DNA from: Eimeria necatrix | Taxonomy: Eukaryota; Apicomplexa; Conoidasida; Eucoccidiorida; Eimeriidae | Reading direction: 5' to 3' | Assembly: GCF_000499385.1 (NCBI RefSeq) | Contig: NW_013654960.1 | Span: 1-51,764 of the forward strand | DNA length: 51,764 nt | Shown here: in pieces, positions 1-19,700 of the stretch | Numbering within the stretch: position 1 is the first letter of the stretch | How the letters are laid out: each line of letters starts with the position of its first letter | The notes under the pieces: model-generated | Seen by the model: the letters and a program-made list of their open reading frames with translations, nothing else | What the model was told of the DNA's origin: nothing | Database searches by the model: none | Translations under genes and position numbers: made by a program

Positions 1-3000
1 GCTGTGTCCCTCCAGTCTTGCGACCCCTCGTAGGTCGCTGGCTAGCTATCCTCTCTAGAGCACTAACCAGCCCCATTGTAGTGTCTGTGCACTACAAACT
101 AGGCCCTGAACTAGCAAGAATGAAACTTGAATAGGTGTTGTGCTACTCAAGGCAGCACGTTCGTCTCTCGTTAAGCTTTAAAGCCATCGGCTCACTTCTA
201 TCTTTACTAGATATCCTTCGCTGCCACTGACAGGGGAATTGAGAGCGGGTTGATGCCGTAGCTGTAGTGAACTAAGCAAAGCCTAGCCACTGCATTGTAG
301 TTCCAGCTTATGGCATATGTGCGCACACGTCTCCCAAAGACAAAGACACCTGGTAAGCCTAAAGGAAACATAGTTGTCGCTGTTTTATTTCGCTCCTCCG
401 CCAGGGAACCCTTCTGTCTCCATTGGTACTGCCAACTCCAAACCCTGGCCTGCGACCAGGGCATCTTAATATTATCTGCTGCAAGAGCCAGGGTCCTTTC
501 GGCTCTCTCATTATACTTAATTCAAAAAGCAGCAAAAGCAACAGAACCCCAAGCATATCATCATTAGTATGATATTTGTATCCCACATGACTCTGACGGC
601 CCTATCGGGAGTGTGTTCGCGTTCTTTTTCACCGTGAATCCTTGTCTTACGCTATGTTGTCCTCCTGAGCCACCTCCACGTCAGCAGCTTTTACCGGCTT
701 CGTGATGGTTGAGGCTTGTCGCTGTCGGTCTGCCGCTGTGTGTCTGCTACTCTGCTTTCTGACTCCGCAGTGCATCAGCTGCTGTGTCTTTCATAGTGGG
801 AGTCGCTGGCAGTCCTTCTCTAGCGAATGAATCTCCCTCAATGCCTCCAGATCTCCCTGTATGCGTTTAGTGCTCCCGTGTGTGCGTGCTTGTTCTGCAA
901 TTGCCAGTAGTAGTAACAACATGCCATGATGTCGATATATCAATTCAGTTGCTTAATCATTCATTCATTATGTGTAGCCCATCTGCTTGCCTAAGCGCTT
1001 GTCTACTCTCATATTTCTCCTTCCTTCCGTTAAATTTTTACTCTTATTTCTCCCTCCTAGTCCATCTTTCTCTATGAAGTCATAGCGTTATGTCATGATT
1101 CGTTATGTCTGTGCCAGTTATTTGAGCGTTTGTACATGTTTTTAGTGCTTCTTTTGCTTTTTATTCTTAATGTCCCCCTACTGAGAACTATCTATTGCAT
1201 ATCCTAATTGACAGTGAAACAGTTGCCTCCTATTAGCTACTTATCTATAGGTGCATTTATTTTCTGAATTTTTCACCACTAATTTATTTGTTCAGCATTT
1301 GCCTATATAATTAATTGCTTAGGATTTTTTCTGCTGTTTTCATACATTTACTCACACATTTCCAGTCTACTGTTTTTGTATCCCCATATTCATTCAAATT
1401 CTTTTCATCTGTATACATGTGTAAAGTTTACTGGAGATTTTTGTCCCTCGCTTTTTCATTTTCATGTTTACTTCATTTCTCAATTTTTTTCATTCATCGT
1501 TATGATTTGCTTTTCTTGAGTTTATTTTACTTCTTTTCTTCTTTTATACACACGGATACATCTTTTTTGTATGTTTGTCATTTTTCAAAGCTTTTTTCCC
1601 TCAAGTTAATTTCATTTATATGGTTCTTCCATATTTTCGAGTTTTAAAAACCTATTGGGCCTCCGTTACTGGTGCCTGCTATGCAGAATCTGTAGACTTC
1701 TTGTACAACTGACGTGGCTGCATAGCATTGCTATACATGCCGAGGATTAATATAGAAAGTTCCGCTTGCAGAGTCAACCGCTTTAGGCTCCGTTGTGCTC
1801 GAGACGGATACCAGAGCGTGGTCACCGGACAAACAGTGAATCTGGGCTGATAGAACAATTCAAAAAATGTACCGAGCGTAGTAGTGGTCTTCATTCCTTA
1901 TAGAGATTTGAAAGTACATTAAGAACGTACGGCTCGATGGATGACGCAGTATAGTCATGCACTCGTGGCTCATACCGATGTTTACTGAGCACGACAAAAA
2001 TTTTCTGTTGTCAGCGTTGTCTTGCTATCACGTGGTCCTGGTGATTGTAAAGTACCTGCGTGAGAACTTCGCGTAAAGTACCTGCGTGAGAACTTCACAG
2101 AGAGGCGGAGTGCAAATCTGCCGCATGCCGTCAATGCAAAGGAACTGCTAGAGCATCTCAAAACGGCATATGAGTTGGCTGCTGTGAAGCTTGCATCGAG
2201 TCCTTTTTGCTGGTTGTGCTGCTGCGAGCTACGCTTTGCAGACAATTGGGCATTTTGTGCAGTGGGAAATCCACGCTTGGGGAATAGAAGGCTCTCCCTT
2301 CTGGCCGTAAGTGCTGGCGTTGGCATTGTGAAGGATTGTGACTCTCATAATGAGAGATGTGCATGTACGGAAGGCCGGTGCTGTGCAGATGACTTCGGTG
2401 TATAGTGGCATTCCTGCTTCTCGTGCGTGAGAACAGTGGGCCTCAGACGAGTGACAATGAATGACAAAAGAACCCTCGTGCTTACTCATGCAAATGCTCA
2501 ATCGTTCATCTGGCACCTGCGACTGTTAGAGAGACTGAGATCGTTTGTGCGTGAATGCTAACATGGCGAATGCTCCCGGAAAAATAACAAATGCCACAGG
2601 CGATTCGCCATGTCCACATGGAGAAGCATGTTGGAAAATCTAGACGAACGTTGGCTCCTGCGCAACCAACTACATTTGTTAATTAATATTTGAGGCATCT
2701 TCCCGAGCACAAGAGGCCTCGCACACCCAAAACTAAAGGCTTTCAGTGCACGATGCTTCTCTATGGCTAAGCTCTGCAGCTGTGAAGTGCACTCTATGAA
2801 TACGCAAATGAAAGAAAACGACGATTGATGTAGCACCTGAAGTAAACAAAGTAAAGCGGCAAAGATGTAGATGTTTAGATATTGAAGTGAAGCAGTCGGG
2901 CCGCCTTCAGCAGAGTTTGCCCAGTGAACTCCATCAGTTCAACCACACACAATATATGCTCAAGGAGAAAAGTTTACAAGGTTTACTCGCCGTACCCTGC

Positions 3001-4491
3001 CCTGAAAGCCTCAGCGCGCCTAATTATGTTGGCTGGCAATAGAGCGTCTACGGTGATTCCGCCATGAGATAACCGGATAAGAATAGAAGCATTTGATTTG
3101 TTACTAACGGCAGCACAAGTGGGATATCCTAGAGCCCGTGTTATTGAGTCTACTCAGAGTTCCCCCTCCCACTGTTTTACGTGTGCTCGAACCACAGGCC
3201 TTCCTGTGCAGTAGCGACCAGCTAGCTTAACTAACTCATTTTGCCCCTCTGGGACAGTGAGTAATAAATTGAGCCTTAGTAAACCTCAGCGTGGGAATTA
3301 CAGAAAGCCTTCTTTGTCAGGCCCCAAAAGCACCCAAAACTATCTGCTGCGCATCACGCTATCATGGGCACCCAATACGCGGAATGAAACGTAGCTAGTG
3401 CTTAGCGCTCACCTAAGCACCTTACACCATTTAAAGTTCACAAGAAGCTAACAAGAATGCTTAGTATAGCGCATACTTCATTCCTCTGAACGGAATTTTC
3501 GACATAACGAACCCACATGTGATACCCGCGGCCGCACCAACGGATGCCTGTCACTGGTTGAAAGTGCACAAATTACCCTTGAAGATACGCGAAAATGCTT
3601 TTTTCTTAATTTTCAGCTATTTACATTGTTATCCAAGTTAGCTAGAATTCAGCAAGAAGCGCTGCGGTGCCGGCTGGCTGTTCACACATGTATGGGATTG
3701 CAGTACTGGTGCCGAAGTTGCACTTCCCTCCCTCTAAAAGCAGTGTAGATGTCTCAATAAGCATATCAAATGAGGAAGCATCGTCTTTTTGCTCAAAGAA
3801 GCAAAAATAGCGCCACAGCTGGTACATCGGCAAGCCCCCTCCCCACCCCTCCAGCAGCAGTGCCGCTGCAGCTGTTGCAGAGGTGGACTGCTGCTGGCGC
3901 TGCTGCTGCTACTGCTGCTGCGCGCATTTCTCGTTCTCACTGCTACTTTGCTGACACTCCTTCTCTTTCTCTGTTTTTTTTTGTAATATCGAGTTTTTGC
4001 GGCTTGCTGCGCTCTTTGGAACTCTACTCTACTCCTGCGTCATACCCAAGGTTGGCATACACTGCGTGCTGCATCAGCGCGAAGCGGTGCGCGTCAGGTT
4101 GGGCGGGCGCTTTGTTTGTTTTGCGTGTTTTTTGTCCTAAGTATCCCTTTCTATCTCTCGAAACTTCCTCTGGTTGCTGGTGTCTTCTTTTTTTGCTGGC
4201 CAAGTTGGCACTCTACGGCTCATTGGCTCTTGCGATCCATCACGGGTCGTGCTGTCAGTCCTGTGACTACGTAGAGTTCGAATGAGAGTGTTCTACATGG
4301 CTCTTTTCATTTTCGGAAGCATTTTTTATCTATATTCTCCGTTCTTGTCGACGTATTGGCCACGGATATTGGTGCTTTAGTCAGCTTGGCTGCATCTGCT
4401 TTCGAAACAGCCACCTGTTTTTTCCTCTGCTTTATCGCTCAAGCTTTATCCGTATGTTCTTTTCGCTCTGTTTCTTGCTCAGGATACACTT
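1..4491. other. Non-coding or unassigned stretch upstream of eIF1
   Basis: I see no supportable gene here. Open frames are short and lack recognisable domains. About 1080-1640 is strongly T-rich with scattered Ts in long runs. A 26-bp direct tandem duplication lies near 2047-2098. The last 700 bases are pyrimidine-rich, and a strong polypyrimidine tract ends in an AG nine bases before the eIF1 start codon, so part of this stretch is probably the eIF1 promoter and a 5'-UTR intron. No tRNA-like or rRNA-like sequence was recognised by eye. Confidence 0.5.
2047..2098. repeat. 26-bp tandem duplication
   Basis: The unit beginning GTAAAGTACCTGCGTGAGAA occurs twice head to tail with a period of 26 bp and differs by about one base. 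It is an isolated short duplication in non-coding DNA. Confidence 0.85.
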
Positions 4492-5024
4492 ATGTCCCTC
4501 GACCTCCAGAACCTCGGCGTCTCTGACCCATTCGCCAATGACACCACCAAAGCCGGTGGTGTCGGCGGTAACGCTTCAACGCATCTCATTCGTGAGCCGC
4601 AGCCCCAGGACCCCGAACGTGGCTTCAACCATAGCACAGTCTGGGCGATGCTGGATGTTGAGCTGCCTGTGGCGCAGAAGCAAGGAACATATGTTCGCTT
4701 GCTAGTTAGCATAGATGGCTTCGTTTCTGAGGGTAACTCGATTTCCTGTTGCTTTGTGCGTTTTTTGTGGGCGCAGATATAAGAAATCAGCAGCGAAATG
4801 GCCGCAAGAGTGTGACGACCGTGCAGGGTCTGCCCAAGGCCTTCGACTTGAAGAAGATGGTTCGAGCCCTTAAGAAAGAGTTTAGTTGCAACGGAACTGT
4901 TATAGAGGACCCCGAACACGGTAGCATCATCCAGCTGCAGGGCGATCAACGCCAGGCGGTTAAGGAGTTTCTCGAGCGAGAGGGAATCTGTGGGGCTGAA
5001 CAGCTACGGATCCACGGTGTCTAG
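4492..5024 (+). CDS. SUI1: Translation initiation factor eIF1 (SUI1 family)
   Basis: This gene encodes the small 40S-bound factor that enforces start-codon choice during scanning. I model two exons, 4492-4567 and 4777-5024, giving 107 residues, close to the roughly 110 of the family. The N-terminus has the typical QNL...DPFA motif (residues 6-15). The junction creates GVGDIRNQQRNGRK, matching the conserved IRIQQRNGRK. The SUI1 core follows with TTVQGL, CNGTVIEDPEHG, IQLQGDQR and a final LRIHGV. The donor is GTAACG and the acceptor is GCGCAG, joined in phase 1. A pyrimidine-rich tract ending CTCAG lies just before the ATG and suggests a 5'-UTR intron. The frame also stays open for a while beyond the donor, but that read-through would break the SUI1 fold. 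Confidence 0.94.
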
Positions 5025-6935
5025 ACAGCTAGCCAGCCACCGGCCTCTCGTGTAACACTACATTTTCGCCCACCCGTTGTGCCCACACCTCTATACATAT
5101 CGTGTTGAAACCAGACAGCAGTACTGTGAAGAACAAACGCCTTTCCACCCGTGTACGAGTCCTCAGCCACCCCGCACCCCGAGGTTTATGGTGCTACCGC
5201 GCGTTTCTCCCACTGTCGAGGCGTGGGGGACTTTGAAGCGCTTTGAGAGCAGCAAAGTGACAAAGGGTGTCGAGCCATTTTATGTAATTTATACATCGGG
5301 AAGTAGATATATATGGTGGAGCGGGTGAGAAGGCGGTAGCTGGCGCGATAGCAGTGCAGATGGTGGGGTCCCCTGTTGGTGTAGAATTGGGGTCCTGAAG
5401 ATGGGGGGGCCCTCTTTGACATATCTGAGGCCAGAGGGTCTCTGGTGGGGGCAGAGCAGTTGTCTATCTGGAGCTGACCCCGCAGCTTGCGGAGGGAAGC
5501 CAGCGTCTCGTTCCCTTGCCGCCAACACTCGAGACTCCATTTCTGGTTTATTGGGTGGCTTCATTATCTGTTCGGCGTTTTTGTTGGCACTTCGGAGGGC
5601 CCTTATACGTGAACATGGGCTGGGTGCTATTTAGTTGCCCAGTGCATGCGTGTAGTAGTAAAGTATTGTAGCACAGAAGTTGCCCAGGCAAATGGGTCGT
5701 GTTGGCCTGCTAGTGATAGTGTCAAGCCCCGGAATAGTTTACTGGGTCCTGTAGGATTAGGACAGTTGGAGGGGTAGTAGCATTGCATGCACTTCCTGAG
5801 GAGTTAAAAAGATGGGTTCTTCGGGTATGGACGGGCAGCAAAAGCAGGATAGGGGAGTTCCATCAACTGGTATCCTGCGACAGTTAAACTCGTTCAGAGG
5901 AATTCGGGACGACTCCAGTCCCTTAGGAGCGTCAGGAAAAAGTGATGCTTGGACAAGTTGAGCAAAGCGAGTGTGGTATATGGTGCATACATGCAGAATG
6001 TTTTTCTAGAATTAGCTACCAGATGCAGTTCAGATATGTCTGGATAGGCGCCAGTCTGTTGTTTGAATATACGTGTTCGGCGTTGCACGTAGATAAAGGC
6101 ATGGGATACGAGCGTGTTAGCAGTACGTGTGTTAGTTCTGCTTCTTCAGTGGCAAGCACTAGAATGTAAACTAAACTTCTCAATGACTGGTTGCTCACAT
6201 ACAAGCATCAGTTACAGCATGTGTCTGAAGCGCCCGAAAGAAATCGTCTCTCGTTGAATTTCGTGGGATGAATCGAAGAAGCGACGGAAATAAGAACACT
6301 CTTCTTTGGTGCGTTTTGCTGTATATTTGGCGTGTTTCGTGCTATATGAGCGTAGTTACAGTTCCTGGTAACTACCAAAGGATACTGCATACGCTGTAAG
6401 CGTAGTTCCTCGTAGCTGTTCTTTGCGAGTCGCATATAAACACGTCGGCTGCTGCGCGAAAACAGTCTCCGGTTCTTCTTCAGTGTACTCAGCATTGCCC
6501 ATGATCTCCCCTTACTTGTTGCTCGTCCCTGTGTCTCAAAGCCGAGGTATTTCGTAAAGCTCCTGCAATAAGATATGCTCACCAACAGGGCATGCCAGAG
6601 GTAGACTTCCGCACTAACGCAAGGGCACTCAAGGTACAAGAAGAGAATTTGAAGTCACATAATTTTCCCTCCCTTCTTACGGCCACCGCTTGGCCTTTTC
6701 TGAGAAGGCATGTTAACTGCTCATTGATTTTCACCGTTCTGTGCCTCCTTCCTTTCTATCTCTGAGTCCTATACTGCTTTGAGAGGACTTGTGCGGGCCA
6801 CTATGTTTTTCTGAGTAGGTCTGGCTAGCCGGCAACATGCAACGAACTGCCATCCTCCCTGAAATGCTTAATCTAGGTTCACTGCAGGCCAATCCTACTC
6901 ATTCACATGAGCTACACTGCTGCGCTGAAGTTGTC

Positions 6936-7012
6936 TGCTACATATGTTGCTTCAAGTACCTTGCTGCAGAGGAATGCTACATATGTTGCTTCAAGTACCT
7001 TGCTGCAGAGAA
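6936..7012. repeat. 39-bp tandem duplication
   Basis: The unit beginning TGCTACATATGTTGCTTCAA starts at 6936 and again at 6975. The two copies are nearly identical over their whole length. It is non-coding as far as I can see. Confidence 0.9.
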
Positions 7013-7405
7013 TGAGTATATCGCGCTCGTATAGCACAGTACACGCCACTTACACAAACGTCTCTGCAGTGTTGTATTTGCTTGTACCGCTAGACCCATT
7101 TAAAGTGTGCAACCGCCAAAATGGGAAGGGAGCAGTACGATTTGTACACCGATTATGTAAGCGTATAAAGTAGCCGAGCCAAACAAGAGAACCAGCTGGC
7201 GACCCTCCCCTCCCTGAAGACAGCACGCTACGTATTTGTTCCCTTCGCCGCCACCACTTGATTTTCTGAGAGACTAATTATAAAAATTAAATTTTACAGC
7301 GTGCTTCTACTGCGCAGTAAACGGGACCGTTGTTGTTTTTCCCAGGGCCTCTGGGTGCCCGGCAAAGCTGCCAACGCAGTTCAAGGATTGCGCTTTCACT
7401 TTAAC

Positions 7406-7567
7406 ATGAGTGCGATGAAAGCTTCGGGGAAAAGAGATACATTAACAACAATAGTCTTTATTATATTGATCCTCTGTGTCCTTCTTTTTGGGGGCTGCAT
7501 GCATGCGGGTAGCAGCAGCCTCCGCTGTTGTTGCCGCGAGAGCTACGAGTTAAACGCTAACATATGA
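7406..7567 (+). CDS. Tentative 53-residue single-span membrane microprotein
   Basis: An ATG-started frame of 53 residues begins MSAMKASGKRDTL, then has one strongly hydrophobic span (TIVFIILILCVLLFGG), then a Cys-rich tail. A good acceptor-like site (pyrimidines then CCCAG at about 7343) lies upstream in the same open frame, so it could instead be the last exon of a longer gene whose earlier exons I cannot identify. I do not recognise the family, and a chance frame is quite possible at this length. Confidence 0.2.
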   Translation: MSAMKASGKRDTLTTIVFIILILCVLLFGGCMHAGSSSLRCCCRESYELNANI

Positions 7568-7829
7568 GCCCTAGATATTCATGTTTTTTCGTGTTTTTCT
7601 TACACTTTTGACTCCGCCCGAGCCATCCGCAACTTACGCATACCTAAGTGACGGGGCCGTCCCAGCATGTGCTGGCATAGATCAACTTCGGCAAGGGTTG
7701 CGGCAACCACGTTTCGTGTCAAGGCTTTACGGTTCCTAAAATTAGACTAGCCCGTAGGGAGGGGGCTTGAAGCCCCCGGGGCTGTAACAGTAGGGGACCC
7801 AGGAAAGACAACGGCGGCTGAGGGTGACG

Positions 7830-16170
<8,341 letters not shown>

Positions 16171-16757
16171 CTGCGACCAGTTGCAGCGACTGCAGAGACA
16201 GCAGTCGCAGAAACAGCAATTGCAGGTGCAACAGCTGCAGAGGCGAACGCTGCAGGCGCGGCAGCCTCAGCAGCGACGATCGCAGACACAGTCACTGCGA
16301 AAGAAGCGCATTTGGCTTTTGGTTTGTTGTTTCCTCACAAATAAAAGGGAAAACTGTTCAACGTTGCTTCCGCTGCTTTGCTGCGACGAGCTGTGCTCTC
16401 TGGCTGCAGCAGCAGCGAATCCTTTTCTCCTGCAGCAGGTTATAGAAAGCTGCAAATGCAGTGAAGGCAGTGGTAGCAGTAGCTTCTGCCTCAGCAGCGT
16501 CGGCTGCTGCAACTCTGAATTGTTGAGGCGGTGCATTCGTCTGATCGCTCATCACGCTTTGCCTAAGGATGACATTGTTCGCTTCTGCGCTCTAGCTCTT
16601 CGCGACAGTTACGCGCTTCTGCTGTGACAAGAAGCGCAGCGTAGTTATCAGGAACAGCAACCTGAAGTGACACAAGTAAACAGCTAACTTCATCTGCTTT
16701 CGAGCTGCTACCACGTCGTCAACTACCAAAAAGCGCTTGTAGTTTGGAAATGCTTAG
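16171..16757. other. Convergent intergenic region
   Basis: The 3' ends of DHX8 (+) and the Gln-rich gene (-) face each other across about 590 bp. The stretch is rich in CAG/CTG and should contain both 3' UTRs. I see no separate gene. Confidence 0.55.
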
Positions 16758-19700
16758 TTAATAATGTTGCGGCGTCAGCAGCTGCTGCTGCAGTTGCTGC
16801 TGCTGTTGTAGTTGCTGCTGCGGCGGCAGAAACACTGCCTGTAGCAGCTGCTGGCCGTGTTGGTGGTGGTGGTGCTTTTGCTGCTGCATATCACTGGCAG
16901 GGAATGCCATGGCCTCAAAGCCGTGGAAGGTTGGTGTCATATCTGAGTGGTGCTGCTGGATCAGTGGCAGCATGTGTGGTTGGGGATGCTGCTGCTGTTC
17001 CTGAAGGTGAAGGAGGATTGGGTACTGTTGCTGCAATACGCCGTGCTGCTGCTGCTGCTGCTGTTGCATCAACACGTTGAAGTGCTGCACGGGCTGTTGC
17101 TGCCAGGAATACTGCCTCTGCTGTTGCTGAGCCTGCAGGAGCAGCTGCTGTTGCAGGCTTTGCTGCGCCTGAAGCTCTTGCTGTTGCCACATTGGAGAGC
17201 GCAGCGGTATTGACACCGAGCCGTTTCTTTTGCTGCTGCAGCAGATGCCATCATGCCCCGTCTCCGTTGCTGGGGTCACTGCGCACCACCTGCCCGTGGG
17301 GCTAGTACACCGACGATGCGGTTGCAGGTAGCCATGCCTGTTGCCGTTGCTGTTGCTCATTTTGCTGCTTACTTGACTCTTGCAACAACTGGCACTGGCC
17401 TTGCATTCGCCACTGGCCTTGCTACTACTGCTCACGGAATTCCTGCTGTTTCCACAACAGAAACATTTGCCTGCCCAAGAAGGACTTGGGCAAATGTTGG
17501 GAATATGCAGCAGCAGGTGATTCTGAGCAGCAGTGCCTGTTCCTGCTTCCGGCGGTGCTGCGTTTGCTGACGCTGCTGTGGGTACAGCGAGCTCTGCACC
17601 CGATTGAAGATGCCAAGGGGACTGCCCACTCAGATGAAGTTGCTGCTGTTGCTGCTGCTGTCCCGCCGAAAGCGTACAGTAGGATAGCGGAGAATGCTGC
17701 AGCTGGAAGACTTGGCCATCTGGTGCTGTTGAGCCAACTACAGCATCAAGAGAGGGCGTCCTAGCACAAGTGGCCGTTGGAGCAGCAACTGCTACTGCTG
17801 CTGCCGGAGCAGTATTTCTTCGTGGCCGGAGGTGCTGCTCCCTCAGTTCTACCTGAACCATTTTATTTTGGTGGTTCACGTGCTGCTGATAACACTGATG
17901 GGCCAGCAGAGCGCTGAAGTTCTCTTGCTTGTGCCGAATCGCTGCTGATATTTCTTGCAGTGTTTCGGTAACGAGGCAGTCAACAGCAGCAAACACAGCA
18001 GCTGATGTGTATAGCCAGCTCGTCCTGCTAACCCCACGTCCTCCCCAGAGAGCGTCCTCCATAGCAGCTAACTGTTCCAGCGCAGGGGCCTCCTTCAACC
18101 ATTGCTGCAGGGGCTGCTGCTTCGTTGCTCCAAGCCTTTGCAAGAGCTGTTTCTTCTCCGCCACCGCATGAAACAAAGTGCGCACGTCCCCTCTTTCTGC
18201 AGCAGAGGGTGCTGCTACAATCTTTTCTATTGGGCTTCCTGAAGGTGCTGCTACTGTTGGCGCTGCTGCTGCCATTCGGAGTCCTACAACGACTTCGCGA
18301 GTAAGCTGTTCCCGAAGTAGAGTTAGCTGGACATACACCTCAGCTTCTGGACAGAACTGCAAGAGGAACCTCGCTGAAGTGATCGTCTGTGCTTGAATGG
18401 AAGACGTGACAGACAGGTATTTCTGTTCCAGCTGCTCCGCAACGGCGACTTTATCAGCTGCTTGTACCATCGCTTTTGCTGTGTTTGTCGCCTCTACCGT
18501 TGTTGTCTGTGGAGTTGCTTGTGAGACTGCGCACTCCTGCATGTTTCCGGCGGCTGCTGTATCTGTGTTGCTGCTTTCCAGCCCAATGCTTTTGCTGGCC
18601 GGTACTTGACGGTCTTCATGCTGTGCACGCAGCGCAGCAAGCTTCTTTGCTGTTTCTGCCTGCAGCACCTGCACTGCCACTGCCCATTCGTTAAATAGCC
18701 TTTTGTTCTGCTGGGAGCTCAAAATGCGTCCACCTACCGACTCTGCAGAAAGGGCAACAGTCTCAGATCGTGCTGAATTTGCTGCCCCAGCAGTACATGC
18801 TGCTGCTGAAAGTGATGTGAGGGCAGCGCGAGTGGCCGCCTGAGTTTCTTGACTCCAGAGTAAAGGGTCTTCCCCTAAGTCCATTGCTGCGCTGCAGCAA
18901 GCAACACTTTCTGCCTGCAGCTGCTGCAGCAACCGTTGCATCAGTGGAAGCTCGGCGACAGTAGCAGCAGCTGTCGCTAGTCGTGTTTCTTCTGCTGTGG
19001 CAAACTTTTCGGTCCCCTCGAGCAATGGCGACAAGGGGGTGTACCGTTGTTGAGGGAGGCACCTGAGACCTCCTTGGCCGCAGAGGCAGCTGCTGCTGCT
19101 GCTGCTGCTGTTGCTGCACATCCAGACGACCTGTGGGGAACAGCATGCCATCTGAGGTGAAGAAAAGTTTGGGGCTTTGTTGCAAGCACTAGGAGGTGTG
19201 GACGCTCTGCCTCTCGCTCCGCTACTGGCTGTTGTGCTGCAGCAACAGCTCCATCCCTCAGTATGCTGCAGTTGCTGCCCATCTGCTGAATTAGCTGCTC
19301 TTGCAGCAGCACCCAGACAAAGCGGAGTGCTTTCGGCTGTCTCGGCTCCACACATGGGATGATGCATAGGGTGTTTCAGCTTCTGCTGCAGTAGTGCCTG
19401 GTGCAGTCTGATGAGCTGCTGCTGCTTTTGGTGCTGCTGCTGACCTCTGTGAGAGGGACACAAGGTAGGCGTGCAAGCAAAGACTACATCATCCCCACGG
19501 GTGTGGTCATGCTGCTGAAGTTGATGCAGAAGCTGCAGCTCCTCCTTCAGTGTCCCGCCTACCTGACGTGGGTCAATGTGGCCCCTGCTGCAGCAACTAG
19601 CAGGAACTACCTTCCTGCTGCCGCAGCAGCTTCCACTTTTCCTATAGCTGCAACAGAATGCAGCCTCAGCTGCGGCAGTAACAGGGGAGACGGCGGCTTG

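Larger units (their letters stand above)
5025..7829. other. Intergenic stretch between eIF1 and DHX8
   Basis: No well-supported gene. It should hold the eIF1 3' UTR and the DHX8 promoter and 5' UTR. A 39-bp tandem duplication sits at 6936-7012, and one tentative single-membrane-span reading frame lies at 7406-7567. A 143-codon minus-strand frame at 6208-6639 opens with TTG and has no recognisable features. Confidence 0.5.

Noticed and set aside
1315..1647. 110-codon Phe/Ser-rich frame
   Set aside because: The stretch is T-rich, which opens frames full of Phe, Leu and Ser. There are no features beyond composition.
1982..2326. 114-codon minus-strand frame starting with ATG
   Set aside because: No recognisable motif, no splice partners, and it runs over the 26-bp duplication. 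A chance frame is likely.
6208..6639. 143-codon minus-strand frame
   Set aside because: It begins with TTG rather than ATG and shows no domain or family resemblance.
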